Assembly: GCF_018343695.1 (NCBI RefSeq)
Contig: NZ_JAGYPJ010000001.1
Coordinates: 817,001-881,000 of the forward strand
DNA: 64,000 nt
Origin: Lederbergia citrisecunda
Lineage (GTDB): Bacteria; Bacillota; Bacilli; Bacillales; Bacillaceae_C
Reading direction: 5' to 3'
Positions 45,307 to 55,602 of the stretch are shown one piece after another. A program made the position numbers and the translations under genes. Under the pieces are notes generated by a model. The model was not told the DNA's origin. It did not search any database and was given only the letters and a program-made list of their open reading frames with translations. Position 1 is the first letter of the stretch. Every line of letters starts with the position of its first letter.

Positions 45307-46083
45307 ATGTCTGTTATTTACCAGCATTTTAGGCCAGAGGAAAAAGAATTTATTGACCAAGTTACAAGCTGGCAGCAATATGTAGAAAATACTTATTCTG
45401 AGAAACTGACTGACTTTCTTAATCCGCGAGAGCAATATATTCTTAGATCAATCATTGGCGAGAACAATGAAATTAAGTATATCTTCTTCGGTGGTACGGA
45501 AAATTGTGAAAGAAAAAGAGCGTTGATCTTTCCAGAATATTTGCAGCCAAGTAATGAAGACTTTCAAATTACTTTATATGAAATCGAGTATCCAAAAAAG
45601 TTTTTAAATCTTGATCACCGTATGGTTTTAGGTTCTCTTATGTCTATTGGTTTAAAAAGAGAGAAATATGGCGATATTATCATTAATGGTGATCGCATCC
45701 AGTTTTTTTTGGCAACAGAAGTTGAACAGTTCGTCACCATACAGTTGAATCAAATCGGTAAGGCTAAAGTCAGCGTGTCAAAACTAGACTTAAAAAATGC
45801 AATTATTTCTGATGAGGACTGGAAAGAAAAAGAGACAACAGCTAGTTCTTTGCGTCTTGACGTTATATTAGCCGCTGCTTTTAATATTTCAAGACAAAAA
45901 GCGCAACTTTTAATTCAACAAGGTCACGCTAAAGTAAATTGGGAAACAGTTGAGCGTACTGCCTTTGAATGCGATGAAGGGGACGTCCTTTCTGCCAGAG
46001 GACATGGTAGATGCTGTTTACTATCAATCCAAGGCAAAACCAAAAAAGACAAATTACGGATTAAATTAGGATTACTAAAATAA
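45307..46083 (+). CDS. ylmH: S4-domain RNA-binding protein YlmH
   Basis: 258 residues. The N-terminal part has YQHFRPEEKEFIDQVTSW and FLNPREQYILRSIIG; the S4 RNA-binding domain is at about 180-245 (SLRLDVILAAAFNISRQKAQLLIQQGHAKVNWE). YlmH binds ribosomes and has been connected with rescue of stalled 50S subunits in B. subtilis. The ATG at 45307 has GGAG about 9 bases upstream. It sits just before divIVA, as is usual. Confidence 0.94.
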   Translation: MSVIYQHFRPEEKEFIDQVTSWQQYVENTYSEKLTDFLNPREQYILRSIIGENNEIKYIFFGGTENCERKRALIFPEYLQPSNEDFQITLYEIEYPKKFLNLDHRMVLGSLMSIGLKREKYGDIIINGDRIQFFLATEVEQFVTIQLNQIGKAKVSVSKLDLKNAIISDEDWKEKETTASSLRLDVILAAAFNISRQKAQLLIQQGHAKVNWETVERTAFECDEGDVLSARGHGRCCLLSIQGKTKKDKLRIKLGLLK

Positions 46084-46178
46084 ATATTTAAAAAATGAAA
46101 AGATTCTAGCAGGTTTAGTCGGAATTCTGTATAATATGTATAAATACACATTTGAAGGTCCTTTGTGGAGGTGGCATA

Positions 46179-46688
46179 ATGTCGTTAACGCCAGTCGATA
46201 TACATAATAAAGAGTTTAGTAGAGGTTTTCGCGGATATGATGAAGACGAAGTAAATGAATTTTTAGATCAAGTTATTAAAGAATTCGAATTGCTAATTCG
46301 CGAAAAAAAAGAATTAGAAGATAAATTAGCATCCATGAACGAACGATTAGGACATTTTAATACAATTGAAGACACTTTGCATAAGTCAATTGTAGTAGCT
46401 CAAGAAGCTGCTGAAGAAGTAAAAGGAAATGCCCAAAAAGAAGCGAAGCTAATTATTCGGGAAGCGGAAAAGAATGCTGATAGGATTGTGAATGAATCTC
46501 TATCAAAAGCTCGTAAAATTGCTTTGGAAATTGAAGATTTGAAAAAACAATCAAAAGTGTTCAGAACTAGGTTTAAATTATTGATTGAGGCTCAACTAGA
46601 TCTTCTTGGTAGTGATGATTGGGAACATTTAATGGAATATGAAATCGATTCCTCAGAATTAAAGTCTCTTCAAGAAATAGAAGATTAA
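46179..46688 (+). CDS. divIVA: Cell-pole and septum protein DivIVA
   Basis: 169 residues. The N-terminal membrane-curvature domain is LTPVDIHNKEFSRGFRGYDEDEVNEFLDQVI, containing the conserved Phe and Arg that touch lipids. A long coiled coil follows (about 30-145). DivIVA marks negatively curved membrane at septa and poles, and places MinJ/MinD and the sporulation chromosome anchor. The ATG at 46179 has GGAGGTGG upstream. A TATAAT at 46130-46135 with a weak -35 suggests its own promoter. Confidence 0.96.
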   Translation: MSLTPVDIHNKEFSRGFRGYDEDEVNEFLDQVIKEFELLIREKKELEDKLASMNERLGHFNTIEDTLHKSIVVAQEAAEEVKGNAQKEAKLIIREAEKNADRIVNESLSKARKIALEIEDLKKQSKVFRTRFKLLIEAQLDLLGSDDWEHLMEYEIDSSELKSLQEIED

Positions 46689-46691
46689 ACA

Positions 46692-46721
46692 TTGACGAAA
46701 GATATTAAGCTCACATATAAT
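46692..46721 (+). promoter_or_regulatory. Sigma-A promoter of ileS
   Basis: TTGACG (46692-46697), an 18-base spacer and TATAAT (46716-46721). It is placed about 30 bases before the first stem of the T-box leader. Confidence 0.7.
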
Positions 46722-46749
46722 AATGAATACTATTTATTATATTTTAAAC

Positions 46750-47000
46750 GATGACAGGGACAGTACGTTTCTTATACCCCTAAAAAGCGATTCAGGGATA
46801 GTGCGAGCCTGAAATAGGAGAGAAATGGAAAATCACCCTTGAGTTCTTAATTCGAAAGCTTAAAGTTAGTAGATGAAAGCGGTCATTCCACGATACGGAA
46901 ACTAGAGTGGGCAAATCTATAATGATTTTGCTTATTTGGGTGGTACCGCGGGAAATATACCTTCTCGTCCCTTATTGGGATGGGAAGGTTTTTTATTTTT
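46750..47000 (+). promoter_or_regulatory. T-box riboswitch controlling ileS
   Basis: The conserved T-box TGGTACCGCGG is at 46941-46951. The expression terminator follows (46960-46996: stem CCTTCTCGTCCC / GGGATGGGAAGG, then T6). The stem I start has the AGTA bulge motif (46761-46764), and a candidate specifier ATC (Ile) is at 46832-46834. Uncharged tRNA-Ile pairs with the leader and favours the antiterminator, turning ileS on. The leader occupies the whole gap between divIVA and ileS. Confidence 0.93.
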
Positions 47001-47016
47001 ATGGAGGCGAATAAGA

Positions 47017-49776
47017 ATGGATTACAAAGATACGCTACTGATGCCAAAAACGGAATTTCCGATGCGTGGAAATTTGCCGAAAAAAGAGCCGGAAATTCAA
47101 GCTCGTTGGGAAGAAATGAATATTTATAAAAAAGTTCAAGAACGTACGAAAGGCAAACCGCTTTTTGTGTTGCACGATGGTCCTCCTTATGCAAACGGGG
47201 ATCTTCATATGGGGCATGCACTAAATAAAACGTTAAAAGATTTTATTGTTCGATATAAATCGATGAACGGTTATTGTGCACCTTATGTGCCGGGTTGGGA
47301 TACTCACGGATTGCCAATTGAACAAGCATTAACAAATAAAGGCGTTAATCGCAAAGAAATGACAGTTGCGGAGTTTAGAGAGCTTTGTGCGAAATACGCT
47401 TATGAACAAATTGATAACCAAAGAACTGAATTTAAGCGACTTGGGGTAAGAGGGGATTGGGAAAATCCTTATATTACATTAAAACCGGAATATGAAGCTC
47501 AACAAATTCAAGTTTTCGGTGAAATGGCTAAAAAAGGTTATATTTATAAAGGGAAAAAACCTGTATATTGGTCTCCTTCCAGTGAATCGGCTCTTGCTGA
47601 AGCTGAAATCGAATATAAAGATAAGCGTTCTCCATCCATTTATGTTGCTTTTAATGTCGTAAATGGAAAAGGTGTAGTAGGAGAAGGTACTAAATTTATC
47701 ATTTGGACGACGACTCCTTGGACTATTCCAGCAAATCTTGCCATTGCCGTTCACCCGGAGCTTGATTATGTTGTTGTTCAAGTAAACGATGAAAAATATA
47801 TTGTTGCTAAAGATTTATTAGAGACGGTATCTTCCGTTTTAGAATGGGAAAACACGGAAACAGTTCAAACTATTAAAGGGTCGGAAATGGAAAAAGTGGT
47901 CGCGAAACATCCGTTTTACGATCGGGAATCTCTCGTCGTATTAGGTGAGCATGTTACTACAGATTCTGGTACTGGGTGTGTCCATACGGCACCAGGTCAC
48001 GGGGAAGATGACTTTTATGTTAGTCAAAAATATAATTTGGACGTCCTTTGCCCAGTTGACGATAGAGGTCATATGACAGAAGAAGCTCCAGGATTTGCAG
48101 GATTATTTTACGATGCCGCTAATAAACCAATCACTGAAAAACTTGAAGAGGTTGGAGCATTACTGAAGATTGATTTTATTACTCACTCGTATCCACATGA
48201 TTGGAGAACAAAAAAACCAGTTATTTTCAGAGCAACTCCTCAGTGGTTTGCGTCAATCAAAGATTTCCGACCAGAATTGCTAGAAGCCATTAAAGAAGTA
48301 AAATGGGTTCCAAATTGGGGCGAAACAAGACTATATAATATGGTTAGAGATCGTGGAGACTGGTGTATTTCAAGACAGCGTGTATGGGGAGTGCCAATTC
48401 CTGTTTTCTACGCTGAAAACGGAGAAATCATCATTACAGATGAAACCATTTCTCACGTTGCTAGCCTTTTTAAGGAAAATGGTTCGAATATTTGGTTTGA
48501 AAAAGAGGCTGTAGATTTATTACCAGAAGGATTTACTCATCCAGGAAGTCCAAATGGCATATTTACGAAAGAAACTGATATTATGGACGTCTGGTTTGAT
48601 TCTGGTTCATCTCATCAAGGTGTATTAGTCGAGAGAGACGATCTACAGCGCCCAGCTGATCTATATTTAGAAGGATCAGACCAATACAGAGGGTGGTTTA
48701 ACTCTTCACTTACAACATCTGTAGCTGTAACAGGCAAAGCTCCTTATAAAGGTGTTTTGAGCCATGGATTTGTTCTGGATGGCGAAGGAAGAAAGATGAG
48801 TAAATCTATAGGTAACGTCATTGTTCCTACAAAGGTAACAAATCAATTAGGAGCGGAAATTGTGAGACTATGGGTTTCATCAGTTGATTACCAAGCTGAT
48901 GTTCGCATTTCTGATTCCATTTTAAAACAAGTAAGTGAAGTTTATAGAAAAATTCGCAATACTTTCCGGTTCTTACTAGGAAATCTTGCTGATTTCGATC
49001 CTGCAGTTGATGCAATCGAATATAGTAAGCTTAGAGAAGTAGACCAATTTATTATGGTAAGATTGAATAACTTAATTAAGGAAGTGCGGAATTCGTACGA
49101 AGAATATGAATTCATGAATATTTACCATGCTGTTAATAATTTCTGCACACTCGATTTAAGTTCTTTCTATATGGATTTTGCGAAAGATGTATTATATATC
49201 GAATCTAAAAATAATTATGAGCGCAGAGCTATGCAAACCGTTATGTATGAGAGTGTTGTAGCACTTACAAAATTACTTTCACCAATTTTATCTCATACAG
49301 CAGACGAAGTATGGATGTTTATCCCAGGTGTTCAAGAAGAAAGCGTTCAGCTGACTGATATGCCGGAATATCAAGACTTGCAAGGTGCTGAAGAGCTTGA
49401 GAAAAAATGGTCACAGTTCTTAAAGCTTCGTGATGATGTGTTAAAAGCACTTGAAGAAGCCCGAAATGAAAAAGTAATTGGAAAATCTCTAACGGCAAAA
49501 GTTATTTTATATGTTAATGATGATATTAAAGACTTATTGGATAGCCTTTCTGAAAGCATGAATCAATTATTCATAGTTTCCGGTTTTGAAGTAGCTGGTT
49601 CTATGGAAGAAGCTCCAAGCAATGCTTTAAAACTGAATCATGCTGCCATTATTGTTGAAAAAGCAGTTGGTGAGACATGTGAAAGATGTTGGGTCGTGAC
49701 CCCTGATGTTGGCAAGGACAGCGATCATCCAACTCTCTGCCCTCGCTGTGCAGCAGTTGTAAAAGCAGATTATTAA
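47017..49776 (+). CDS. ileS: Isoleucyl-tRNA synthetase
   Basis: A 919-residue class Ia synthetase. The HIGH motif appears as [21 protein letters not shown] as [10 protein letters not shown], and the editing domain has [21 protein letters not shown] and the [15 protein letters not shown] loop. The C-terminal zinc finger CERCW...CPRCA is complete, as in the zinc-containing bacterial type. It charges tRNA-Ile and is controlled by the upstream T-box. The ATG at 47017 has GGAGG 7 bases upstream; the frame extending to 46936 covers the T-box and is not translated. Confidence 0.97.
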   Translation: MDYKDTLLMPKTEFPMRGNLPKKEPEIQARWEEMNIYKKVQERTKGKPLFVLHDGPPYANGDLHMGHALNKTLKDFIVRYKSMNGYCAPYVPGWDTHGLPIEQALTNKGVNRKEMTVAEFRELCAKYAYEQIDNQRTEFKRLGVRGDWENPYITLKPEYEAQQIQVFGEMAKKGYIYKGKKPVYWSPSSESALAEAEIEYKDKRSPSIYVAFNVVNGKGVVGEGTKFIIWTTTPWTIPANLAIAVHPELDYVVVQVNDEKYIVAKDLLETVSSVLEWENTETVQTIKGSEMEKVVAKHPFYDRESLVVLGEHVTTDSGTGCVHTAPGHGEDDFYVSQKYNLDVLCPVDDRGHMTEEAPGFAGLFYDAANKPITEKLEEVGALLKIDFITHSYPHDWRTKKPVIFRATPQWFASIKDFRPELLEAIKEVKWVPNWGETRLYNMVRDRGDWCISRQRVWGVPIPVFYAENGEIIITDETISHVASLFKENGSNIWFEKEAVDLLPEGFTHPGSPNGIFTKETDIMDVWFDSGSSHQGVLVERDDLQRPADLYLEGSDQYRGWFNSSLTTSVAVTGKAPYKGVLSHGFVLDGEGRKMSKSIGNVIVPTKVTNQLGAEIVRLWVSSVDYQADVRISDSILKQVSEVYRKIRNTFRFLLGNLADFDPAVDAIEYSKLREVDQFIMVRLNNLIKEVRNSYEEYEFMNIYHAVNNFCTLDLSSFYMDFAKDVLYIESKNNYERRAMQTVMYESVVALTKLLSPILSHTADEVWMFIPGVQEESVQLTDMPEYQDLQGAEELEKKWSQFLKLRDDVLKALEEARNEKVIGKSLTAKVILYVNDDIKDLLDSLSESMNQLFIVSGFEVAGSMEEAPSNALKLNHAAIIVEKAVGETCERCWVVTPDVGKDSDHPTLCPRCAAVVKADY

Positions 49777-49967
49777 TAGAAAAGAACAATCGTCTTGAGT
49801 AGGAAAGAATTCTAAGGAATAAACTTCCTGTTCAACGCATTTCTAACGTGAATCCCGCAGGCCTTACAAGTAAATGTTCTGAGGAGATAAAGTCAGTTAT
49901 TGACTATAATTTCCTTAAGATATTTGTCCTCGATAAGATAAACGCTGGAGCTAGTTATAAAAAAATA
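49777..49967 (+). other. Intergenic gap between ileS and lspA
   Basis: Contains fragments of the dispersed repeats (AATCCCGCAGG near 49852; CGCTGGAGCTAG near 49942) but no gene. B. subtilis has ylyA here and no trace of it is seen. A 61-codon frame at 49848 has no ribosome site. Confidence 0.5.
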
Positions 49968-50003
49968 GAAAGCCTTCCGTTTTTTTCGCGGAAGGCTTTT
50001 AAA
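49968..50003 (+). terminator. Rho-independent terminator between ileS and lspA
   Basis: An 11-bp stem AAAGCCTTCCG / CGGAAGGCTTT with a T-rich loop and following T and A residues. Confidence 0.8.
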
Positions 50004-50077
50004 ATCCTGTTTAAACTTAAACATTTATGCTAAAATGCACGAAGGATAACTTACTACGAATCGGGGGAAAAATAATA

Positions 50078-50554
50078 ATGATATATTATGCCATTGCATT
50101 ATTAGTGATCGCTTTCGATCAACTCACTAAATGGATTATCGTACATAATATGGATTTGGGACAAAGAATTACAGTCATTGACAATCTATTTTATATTACA
50201 TCACATCGTAATCGAGGAGCTGCTTGGGGAATATTACAAGACCAAATGTGGTTATTTTATATAATTACAATTATTGTTATTGGGGCAGTTATTTATTATT
50301 TAGAAAAACATGCGAAAGGTAAGCCGTTATTTCAGTTAAGTTTGGCACTTATTTTAGGTGGAGCAATTGGGAACTTTATTGATCGCCTGTTTAGAAAAGA
50401 AGTAGTAGACTTTTTAGATACGTATATTTTTACGTATGATTTTCCGATTTTCAATATAGCAGATTCTGCATTAACGATTGGAGTAGCGCTAATTTTCATC
50501 CAAATGTTAAAAGAGGGGCGAGAAGAAAAGGTGAAACCTAATGGACAAAATTGA
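50078..50554 (+). CDS. lspA: Lipoprotein signal peptidase II LspA
   Basis: A 158-residue aspartic protease with four transmembrane helices that cuts signal peptides from prolipoproteins. Motifs: [42 protein letters not shown] (first catalytic Asp) and [15 protein letters not shown] (second catalytic Asp). The ATG at 50078 has GGGGGA upstream and gives the standard N-terminus. It overlaps rluD by 14 bases. It would process the lipoprotein at 2599. Confidence 0.96.
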   Translation: MIYYAIALLVIAFDQLTKWIIVHNMDLGQRITVIDNLFYITSHRNRGAAWGILQDQMWLFYIITIIVIGAVIYYLEKHAKGKPLFQLSLALILGGAIGNFIDRLFRKEVVDFLDTYIFTYDFPIFNIADSALTIGVALIFIQMLKEGREEKVKPNGQN

Positions 50555-51452
50555 ACATGTAACTTTAGAATCTGAAAAAGGTGAACGCCTTGATAAGCTG
50601 ATTACTAGTCTGCATTCAGAGTGGTCTCGCTCACAGGTTCAGCAATGGATTCGTGATGGTCATGTCGAGGTTAATAAGAAAAAAGAAAAAGCAAATTATA
50701 AATGTAACGTAAATGATTTAATTGTGATTACCATTCCTACTCCAGAACCTTTAAATATCGAACCAGAACATATGGATTTAGAAATCTATTTTGAAGACGC
50801 AGATGTGCTAGTTGTCAACAAGCCTAAAGGGATGGTGGTCCACCCTGCACCAGGTCATTATACAGGAACACTTGTAAATGGGATTATGGCACATTGCGAA
50901 GATTTGTCCGGAATAAATGGAATTATGAGGCCAGGGATTGTTCATAGAATTGATAAAGATACGTCGGGGCTATTAATGGTTGCAAAAAATGATGTTGCCC
51001 ACGTAAGCCTTGTGAACCAGCTTGTAGAAAAATCGGTTACGAGAAAATACTATGCTCTTGTCCACGGCGTGATTCCGCATGATCATGGAACGATAGATGC
51101 TCCAATAGGGAGAGATAAAGATGATCGGCAAAGTATGACAGTAATCGAAGGTGGTAAGCATGCTGTCACTCATTTTAGTGTTCTTGAAAGGTTTAATCAT
51201 TATACATTCGTTGAATGTGTATTGGAGACAGGGAGGACGCATCAAATTCGTGTTCATATGAAATATATTGGTTATCCATTAGTAGGAGACCCGAAATATG
51301 GACCCCGAAAAACATTAGATACAGATGGGCAAGTTTTGCATGCTGGTATCCTTGGGTTTATCCATCCTAGGACAAATGAATATATGGAATTTTCGTCGCC
51401 AATTCCTGATTATTTCAGCAATCTTCTAGCAAATTTGCGTAATAGTAATTGA
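50541..51452 (+). CDS. rluD: RluA-family ribosomal large subunit pseudouridine synthase D (YlyB)
   Basis: 303 residues. An N-terminal S4 domain ([31 protein letters not shown]) precedes the RluA catalytic core with the active-site Asp in [41 protein letters not shown] and PLVGDPKYG are also present. It isomerises uridines in 23S rRNA. The start overlaps the end of lspA and has AAAAGGTGA upstream. The pyr promoter overlaps its stop codon. Confidence 0.94.
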   Translation: MDKIEHVTLESEKGERLDKLITSLHSEWSRSQVQQWIRDGHVEVNKKKEKANYKCNVNDLIVITIPTPEPLNIEPEHMDLEIYFEDADVLVVNKPKGMVVHPAPGHYTGTLVNGIMAHCEDLSGINGIMRPGIVHRIDKDTSGLLMVAKNDVAHVSLVNQLVEKSVTRKYYALVHGVIPHDHGTIDAPIGRDKDDRQSMTVIEGGKHAVTHFSVLERFNHYTFVECVLETGRTHQIRVHMKYIGYPLVGDPKYGPRKTLDTDGQVLHAGILGFIHPRTNEYMEFSSPIPDYFSNLLANLRNSN

Positions 51453-51477
51453 CAAAAGCATAGGTAAGTATTATAGT
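51449..51477 (+). promoter_or_regulatory. Sigma-A promoter of the pyr operon
   Basis: Perfect TTGACA (51449-51454), a 17-base spacer and TATAGT (51472-51477, one mismatch). It overlaps the last codon of rluD and is placed directly before the first PyrR attenuator. Confidence 0.88.
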
Positions 51478-51479
51478 GT

Positions 51480-52192
<713 letters not shown>

Positions 52193-52204
52193 TTCCCTTT
52201 TAAA

Positions 52205-52305
52205 AACAGTCCTGTGAGGCTGGCAAAGGGAGGTTACATGAAGCTACGCTTAGCTTCTTCTTTATGTACCCCTCTTTGTCTATATTGGACTAAGAGGGGT
52301 TTTTA
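52205..52305 (+). promoter_or_regulatory. PyrR-dependent attenuator 2 (pyrR-pyrB intergenic)
   Basis: Binding loop AGTCCTGTGAGGCT at 52208-52221, two bases different from the first copy (the first loop reads CCAGAGAGG, this one CCTGTGAGG). The terminator has stem CCCCTCTT-GTC / GAC-AAGAGGGG and a T-run at 52300-52304. B. subtilis has pyrP in this interval with an attenuator on each side; here only one remains. Confidence 0.85.
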
Positions 52306-52331
52306 ATTTGTAAGAGATGGAGGCAGAATGC

Positions 52332-53213
52332 ATGAAACAACATCTAGTGTCGATGAACGATTTGACCACTAAGGATATTATGGACCTATTAAAAATGGCT
52401 GAGTCATTTGAAAATGGCGATCATTGGTCTCCAAATAAGAAAACATTTGCAGCAAATTTATTTTTTGAACCAAGCACTAGAACGAAAACAAGTTTTGAAG
52501 TAGCAGAACGTAAGCTTGGATTAGATATCGTCCCTTTTGAATCAGGATCTTCTAGCTTATTAAAGGGTGAATCCTTATATGACACAGTAAAAACATTAGA
52601 ATCAATTGGTATTGATATAGCGGTTATCAGACATGAACAAGATCATTTTTATGATGAGTTAATCAATAAGGTGAACGTTAAAATCATTAATGGCGGAGAT
52701 GGCTGTGGCCAACACCCAACCCAATCCCTTTTAGACCTGTATACGATTAATCAGGAATTTGGATCTTTTGAAGGGTTGAAAGTTGCAATCGTCGGGGATT
52801 TGAGACATAGCAGAGTGGCTAAATCAAACCGAGATGCCTTAACTGCTCTTGGTGCTGAAGTGATATTTTCCGGACCTTCGGAATGGTTCATCGACTCAGA
52901 TGCTAACTGTAACTTTAATATCGATGAAGTAGTGGAAACAGTAGACGTATTGATGCTTTTAAGAATCCAACACGAAAGGCACTTCAGCCTGACTGCCATC
53001 TCAGCTGATCAATATCATCAGAAATTCGGTCTTACGGTAGAAAGAGAGAAAAGGATGAAAAAATCAAGTATCATTATGCATCCTGCTCCTGTGAATAGAA
53101 ATGTAGAAATCGCAGATAGTCTTGTAGAATGCGAACGTTCGAGAATCTTTAAGCAAATGGAGAATGGCGTGTACGTTCGAATGGCTGTGTTAAGAAAATT
53201 ACTAGAACAATAG
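52332..53213 (+). CDS. pyrB: Aspartate carbamoyltransferase catalytic subunit
   Basis: 293 residues. It condenses carbamoyl phosphate with aspartate. Carbamoyl-phosphate site: [21 protein letters not shown] and the [12 protein letters not shown] loop; [34 protein letters not shown]; aspartate site LLRIQHERH; and [11 protein letters not shown]. It is the unregulated Bacillus-type trimer, with no regulatory-subunit gene beside it. The ATG at 52332 has GGAGG 8 bases upstream; an ATG at 52328 is out of frame. Confidence 0.97.
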   Translation: MKQHLVSMNDLTTKDIMDLLKMAESFENGDHWSPNKKTFAANLFFEPSTRTKTSFEVAERKLGLDIVPFESGSSSLLKGESLYDTVKTLESIGIDIAVIRHEQDHFYDELINKVNVKIINGGDGCGQHPTQSLLDLYTINQEFGSFEGLKVAIVGDLRHSRVAKSNRDALTALGAEVIFSGPSEWFIDSDANCNFNIDEVVETVDVLMLLRIQHERHFSLTAISADQYHQKFGLTVEREKRMKKSSIIMHPAPVNRNVEIADSLVECERSRIFKQMENGVYVRMAVLRKLLEQ

Positions 53214-53224
53214 GGGGTTGCGTA

Positions 53225-54505
53225 ATGAATTGGCTTATAAAAAATGCACGGACAATTAATGGAACATCAGAAACAACAGATCTTAGAATCGTAGATGGAA
53301 AAATCGCCGAAATTGGCGAAAATCTCGTTAATAAAGGTGAAGAAGAATTAGATGCAAAAGGATTAACAATAGCTCCTGGATTTGTCGATCTTCACATCCA
53401 TTTACGTGAACCGGGTGGAGAACATAAAGAGACGATTGAAACAGGTACAATGGCAGCGGCAAAGGGTGGCTTTACGACAGTAGCGTCGATGCCAAATACA
53501 AAGCCTGTACCCGATAATGCCAATCAAATGAGCTGGCTTGTTAATGAGTGTAAACACCGTGGTTCTGTAAAAGTTTTACCATATGCTGCGATTACAAAAA
53601 ATCAAGAAGGTAAAGAGCTTGTTGATTTTGCTGCGTTAAAAGAAGCTGGTGCCTTTGCTTTTACAGATGATGGAGTTGGTGTACAAACAGCAGGTATGAT
53701 GTATGAAGCGATGCAAAAAGCAGCCGAACTCGATATGGCAATCGTTGCTCATTGTGAAGATAATTCATTAATTTATGGTGGAGCCATACATGAAGGTAGT
53801 TATTCTAAGCAATCAGGAATCCCGGGAATTCCATCAATATGTGAGTCAGTTCATATAGCCCGTGACGTTCTGCTTGCTGAGGCAGCAGGTTGCCATTACC
53901 ACGTATGTCATATTAGTACAAAAGAATCCGTAAGAGCTGTGAGAGATGCCAAACGAGCTGGCATTCGTGTCACTGCTGAAGTATCACCACATCATTTACT
54001 TCTCTCAGAAGAAGATATTATCGGGGAAGATACAAACTTTAAAATGAACCCTCCATTAAGGGGAATGGATGATAGAAAAGCATTAATAGAAGGCTTACTA
54101 GATGGAACAATCGATTTTATTGCAACGGATCACGCACCCCATGCTGCTGAAGAAAAGGCTAGAGGAATGAAATTGGCGCCTTTTGGAATCGTTGGATTAG
54201 AATCAGCATTTCCTCTTTTATATACACATTTTGTTGAAAATGGTATTTGCACACTCGAACAGTTAGTAAATTGGTTAACTGTCATTCCGTCGAAAACATT
54301 TGGGCTCAAAAGTGGAACACTGGAAATCGGGAAAGATGCAGATATTGCTTTGCTTAATTTAAATCTAGAAAAAGAAATTAACCCTGTGAATTTTGCTTCA
54401 AAAGGAAAAAATACACCTTTTGGTGGTTGGAATTGTAAAGGATGGCCAGCAGCAACTTTTGTAAATGGCGAATTAATTTGGTCTGAAGGGAATGATGGAC
54501 AATGA
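53225..54505 (+). CDS. pyrC: Dihydroorotase PyrC
   Basis: A 426-residue zinc amidohydrolase of class I. The metal-binding HxH is in [21 protein letters not shown], with further ligands in [21 protein letters not shown] and the catalytic Asp in [14 protein letters not shown]. It cyclises carbamoyl-aspartate to dihydroorotate. It starts 11 bases after pyrB and overlaps carA by 4 bases (ATGA). All expected catalytic residues are present. Confidence 0.97.
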   Translation: MNWLIKNARTINGTSETTDLRIVDGKIAEIGENLVNKGEEELDAKGLTIAPGFVDLHIHLREPGGEHKETIETGTMAAAKGGFTTVASMPNTKPVPDNANQMSWLVNECKHRGSVKVLPYAAITKNQEGKELVDFAALKEAGAFAFTDDGVGVQTAGMMYEAMQKAAELDMAIVAHCEDNSLIYGGAIHEGSYSKQSGIPGIPSICESVHIARDVLLAEAAGCHYHVCHISTKESVRAVRDAKRAGIRVTAEVSPHHLLLSEEDIIGEDTNFKMNPPLRGMDDRKALIEGLLDGTIDFIATDHAPHAAEEKARGMKLAPFGIVGLESAFPLLYTHFVENGICTLEQLVNWLTVIPSKTFGLKSGTLEIGKDADIALLNLNLEKEINPVNFASKGKNTPFGGWNCKGWPAATFVNGELIWSEGNDGQ

Positions 54506-55602
54506 AACGGAAACTAATACTTGAAGATGGTACAGAATTTGTTGGAGAAGGGTTCGGCGGTGAATTAGATTCAATTGGTGAGGTTGTTTTCCATACAAGT
54601 ATGGCTGGTTATCAAGAAGTAATTTCTGATCCTTCGAATTACGGACAGATTATAACGTTTACTTATCCATTAGTTGGTAATTACGGCATCAATCGAGATG
54701 ATTTTGAAAGCATTCAACCTGTCATCAAAGGAATCGTCGTTAAAGAAGCGTGTGAATTCCCATCCAATTGGCGCAGCAATATGTCACTCGATGAGTTTTT
54801 AAAACTAAAGAATATTCCAGGTATTGCTGGGATTGATACGAGAATGTTAACTAGATTAATTAGGGATAAAGGCACATTAAAAGGTGCGATTTGTGGATAT
54901 GAAGAAAATAAGGAATCAGTTCTTGCACAATTACAATCCGACTCACTTTCTCATGATGCTGTAAAAAAAGTTTCTGCCACAAAGCCTTTTCCTAGCCCAG
55001 GTCGTGGTAAAAGTGTCGTCGTAGTAGATTTCGGCGTCAAGCACGGAATTTTACGAGAGCTAACAGAGCGTGGCTGTGATATTAAAGTAGTTCCTTATCA
55101 TACGTCTGCTGAAGAAATTATTTCGTTAAATCCTGATGGAGTATTGCTCTCTAATGGACCTGGTAATCCAGAACAAATTCAAGAAGTTTGTGAAATGATT
55201 CAAGAAGTTCAACGACATTTTCCATTATTCGGTATTGGTTTAGGACATCAATTATTTGCACTTGCTAATGGATGTAAGAGTGAGAAAATGACTTCCGGAC
55301 ATAGAGGGTCAAGTTATCCTGTCAAGGAATTAGAAACAGGTAAAATCATTTTCACTTCTCAAAATCATGGATATGAAGTAGTAGAATCATCTATCGATTC
55401 CACAGTCCTTACGATTACTCATAAAGCGTTAAATGGAGGTTCTATAGAAGGAATCAAACATAATCAATACCTAGCATTCTCACTCCAATATGAACCAGAA
55501 GCATCTCCTGGATCAGAAGATGGGAAAAAAGCATTTGATCATTTTTTAAATATCTTGAATGAACAAAATGGAAGGGTGGAGCATCATGCCAAAACGTACT
55601 GA
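54502..55602 (+). CDS. carA: Carbamoyl-phosphate synthase small subunit (pyr type), catalytic Cys and His replaced
   Basis: A 366-residue CarA/PyrAA homologue. The N-terminal domain is normal ([52 protein letters not shown]). The class I glutaminase domain keeps [17 protein letters not shown] and TSQNHGYEV. However, the nucleophile elbow, which should read GICLGHQ, reads GIGLGHQ (Gly246 for the catalytic Cys), and QYHPEASPG reads QYEPEASPG (Glu331 for the catalytic His); the following Glu333 remains. It should not hydrolyse glutamine. The reading frame, couplings (4-base overlap with pyrC, 17 with carB) and length are intact, so this is not decay. It may still be a structural partner of CarB. 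Confidence 0.95.
   Translation: MKRKLILEDGTEFVGEGFGGELDSIGEVVFHTSMAGYQEVISDPSNYGQIITFTYPLVGNYGINRDDFESIQPVIKGIVVKEACEFPSNWRSNMSLDEFLKLKNIPGIAGIDTRMLTRLIRDKGTLKGAICGYEENKESVLAQLQSDSLSHDAVKKVSATKPFPSPGRGKSVVVVDFGVKHGILRELTERGCDIKVVPYHTSAEEIISLNPDGVLLSNGPGNPEQIQEVCEMIQEVQRHFPLFGIGLGHQLFALANGCKSEKMTSGHRGSSYPVKELETGKIIFTSQNHGYEVVESSIDSTVLTITHKALNGGSIEGIKHNQYLAFSLQYEPEASPGSEDGKKAFDHFLNILNEQNGRVEHHAKTY

Noticed and set aside
46936-47016. N-terminal extension of ileS
   Set aside because: The in-frame extension encodes the T-box and terminator of the leader; the true start is the ATG at 47017 with a GGAGG site.
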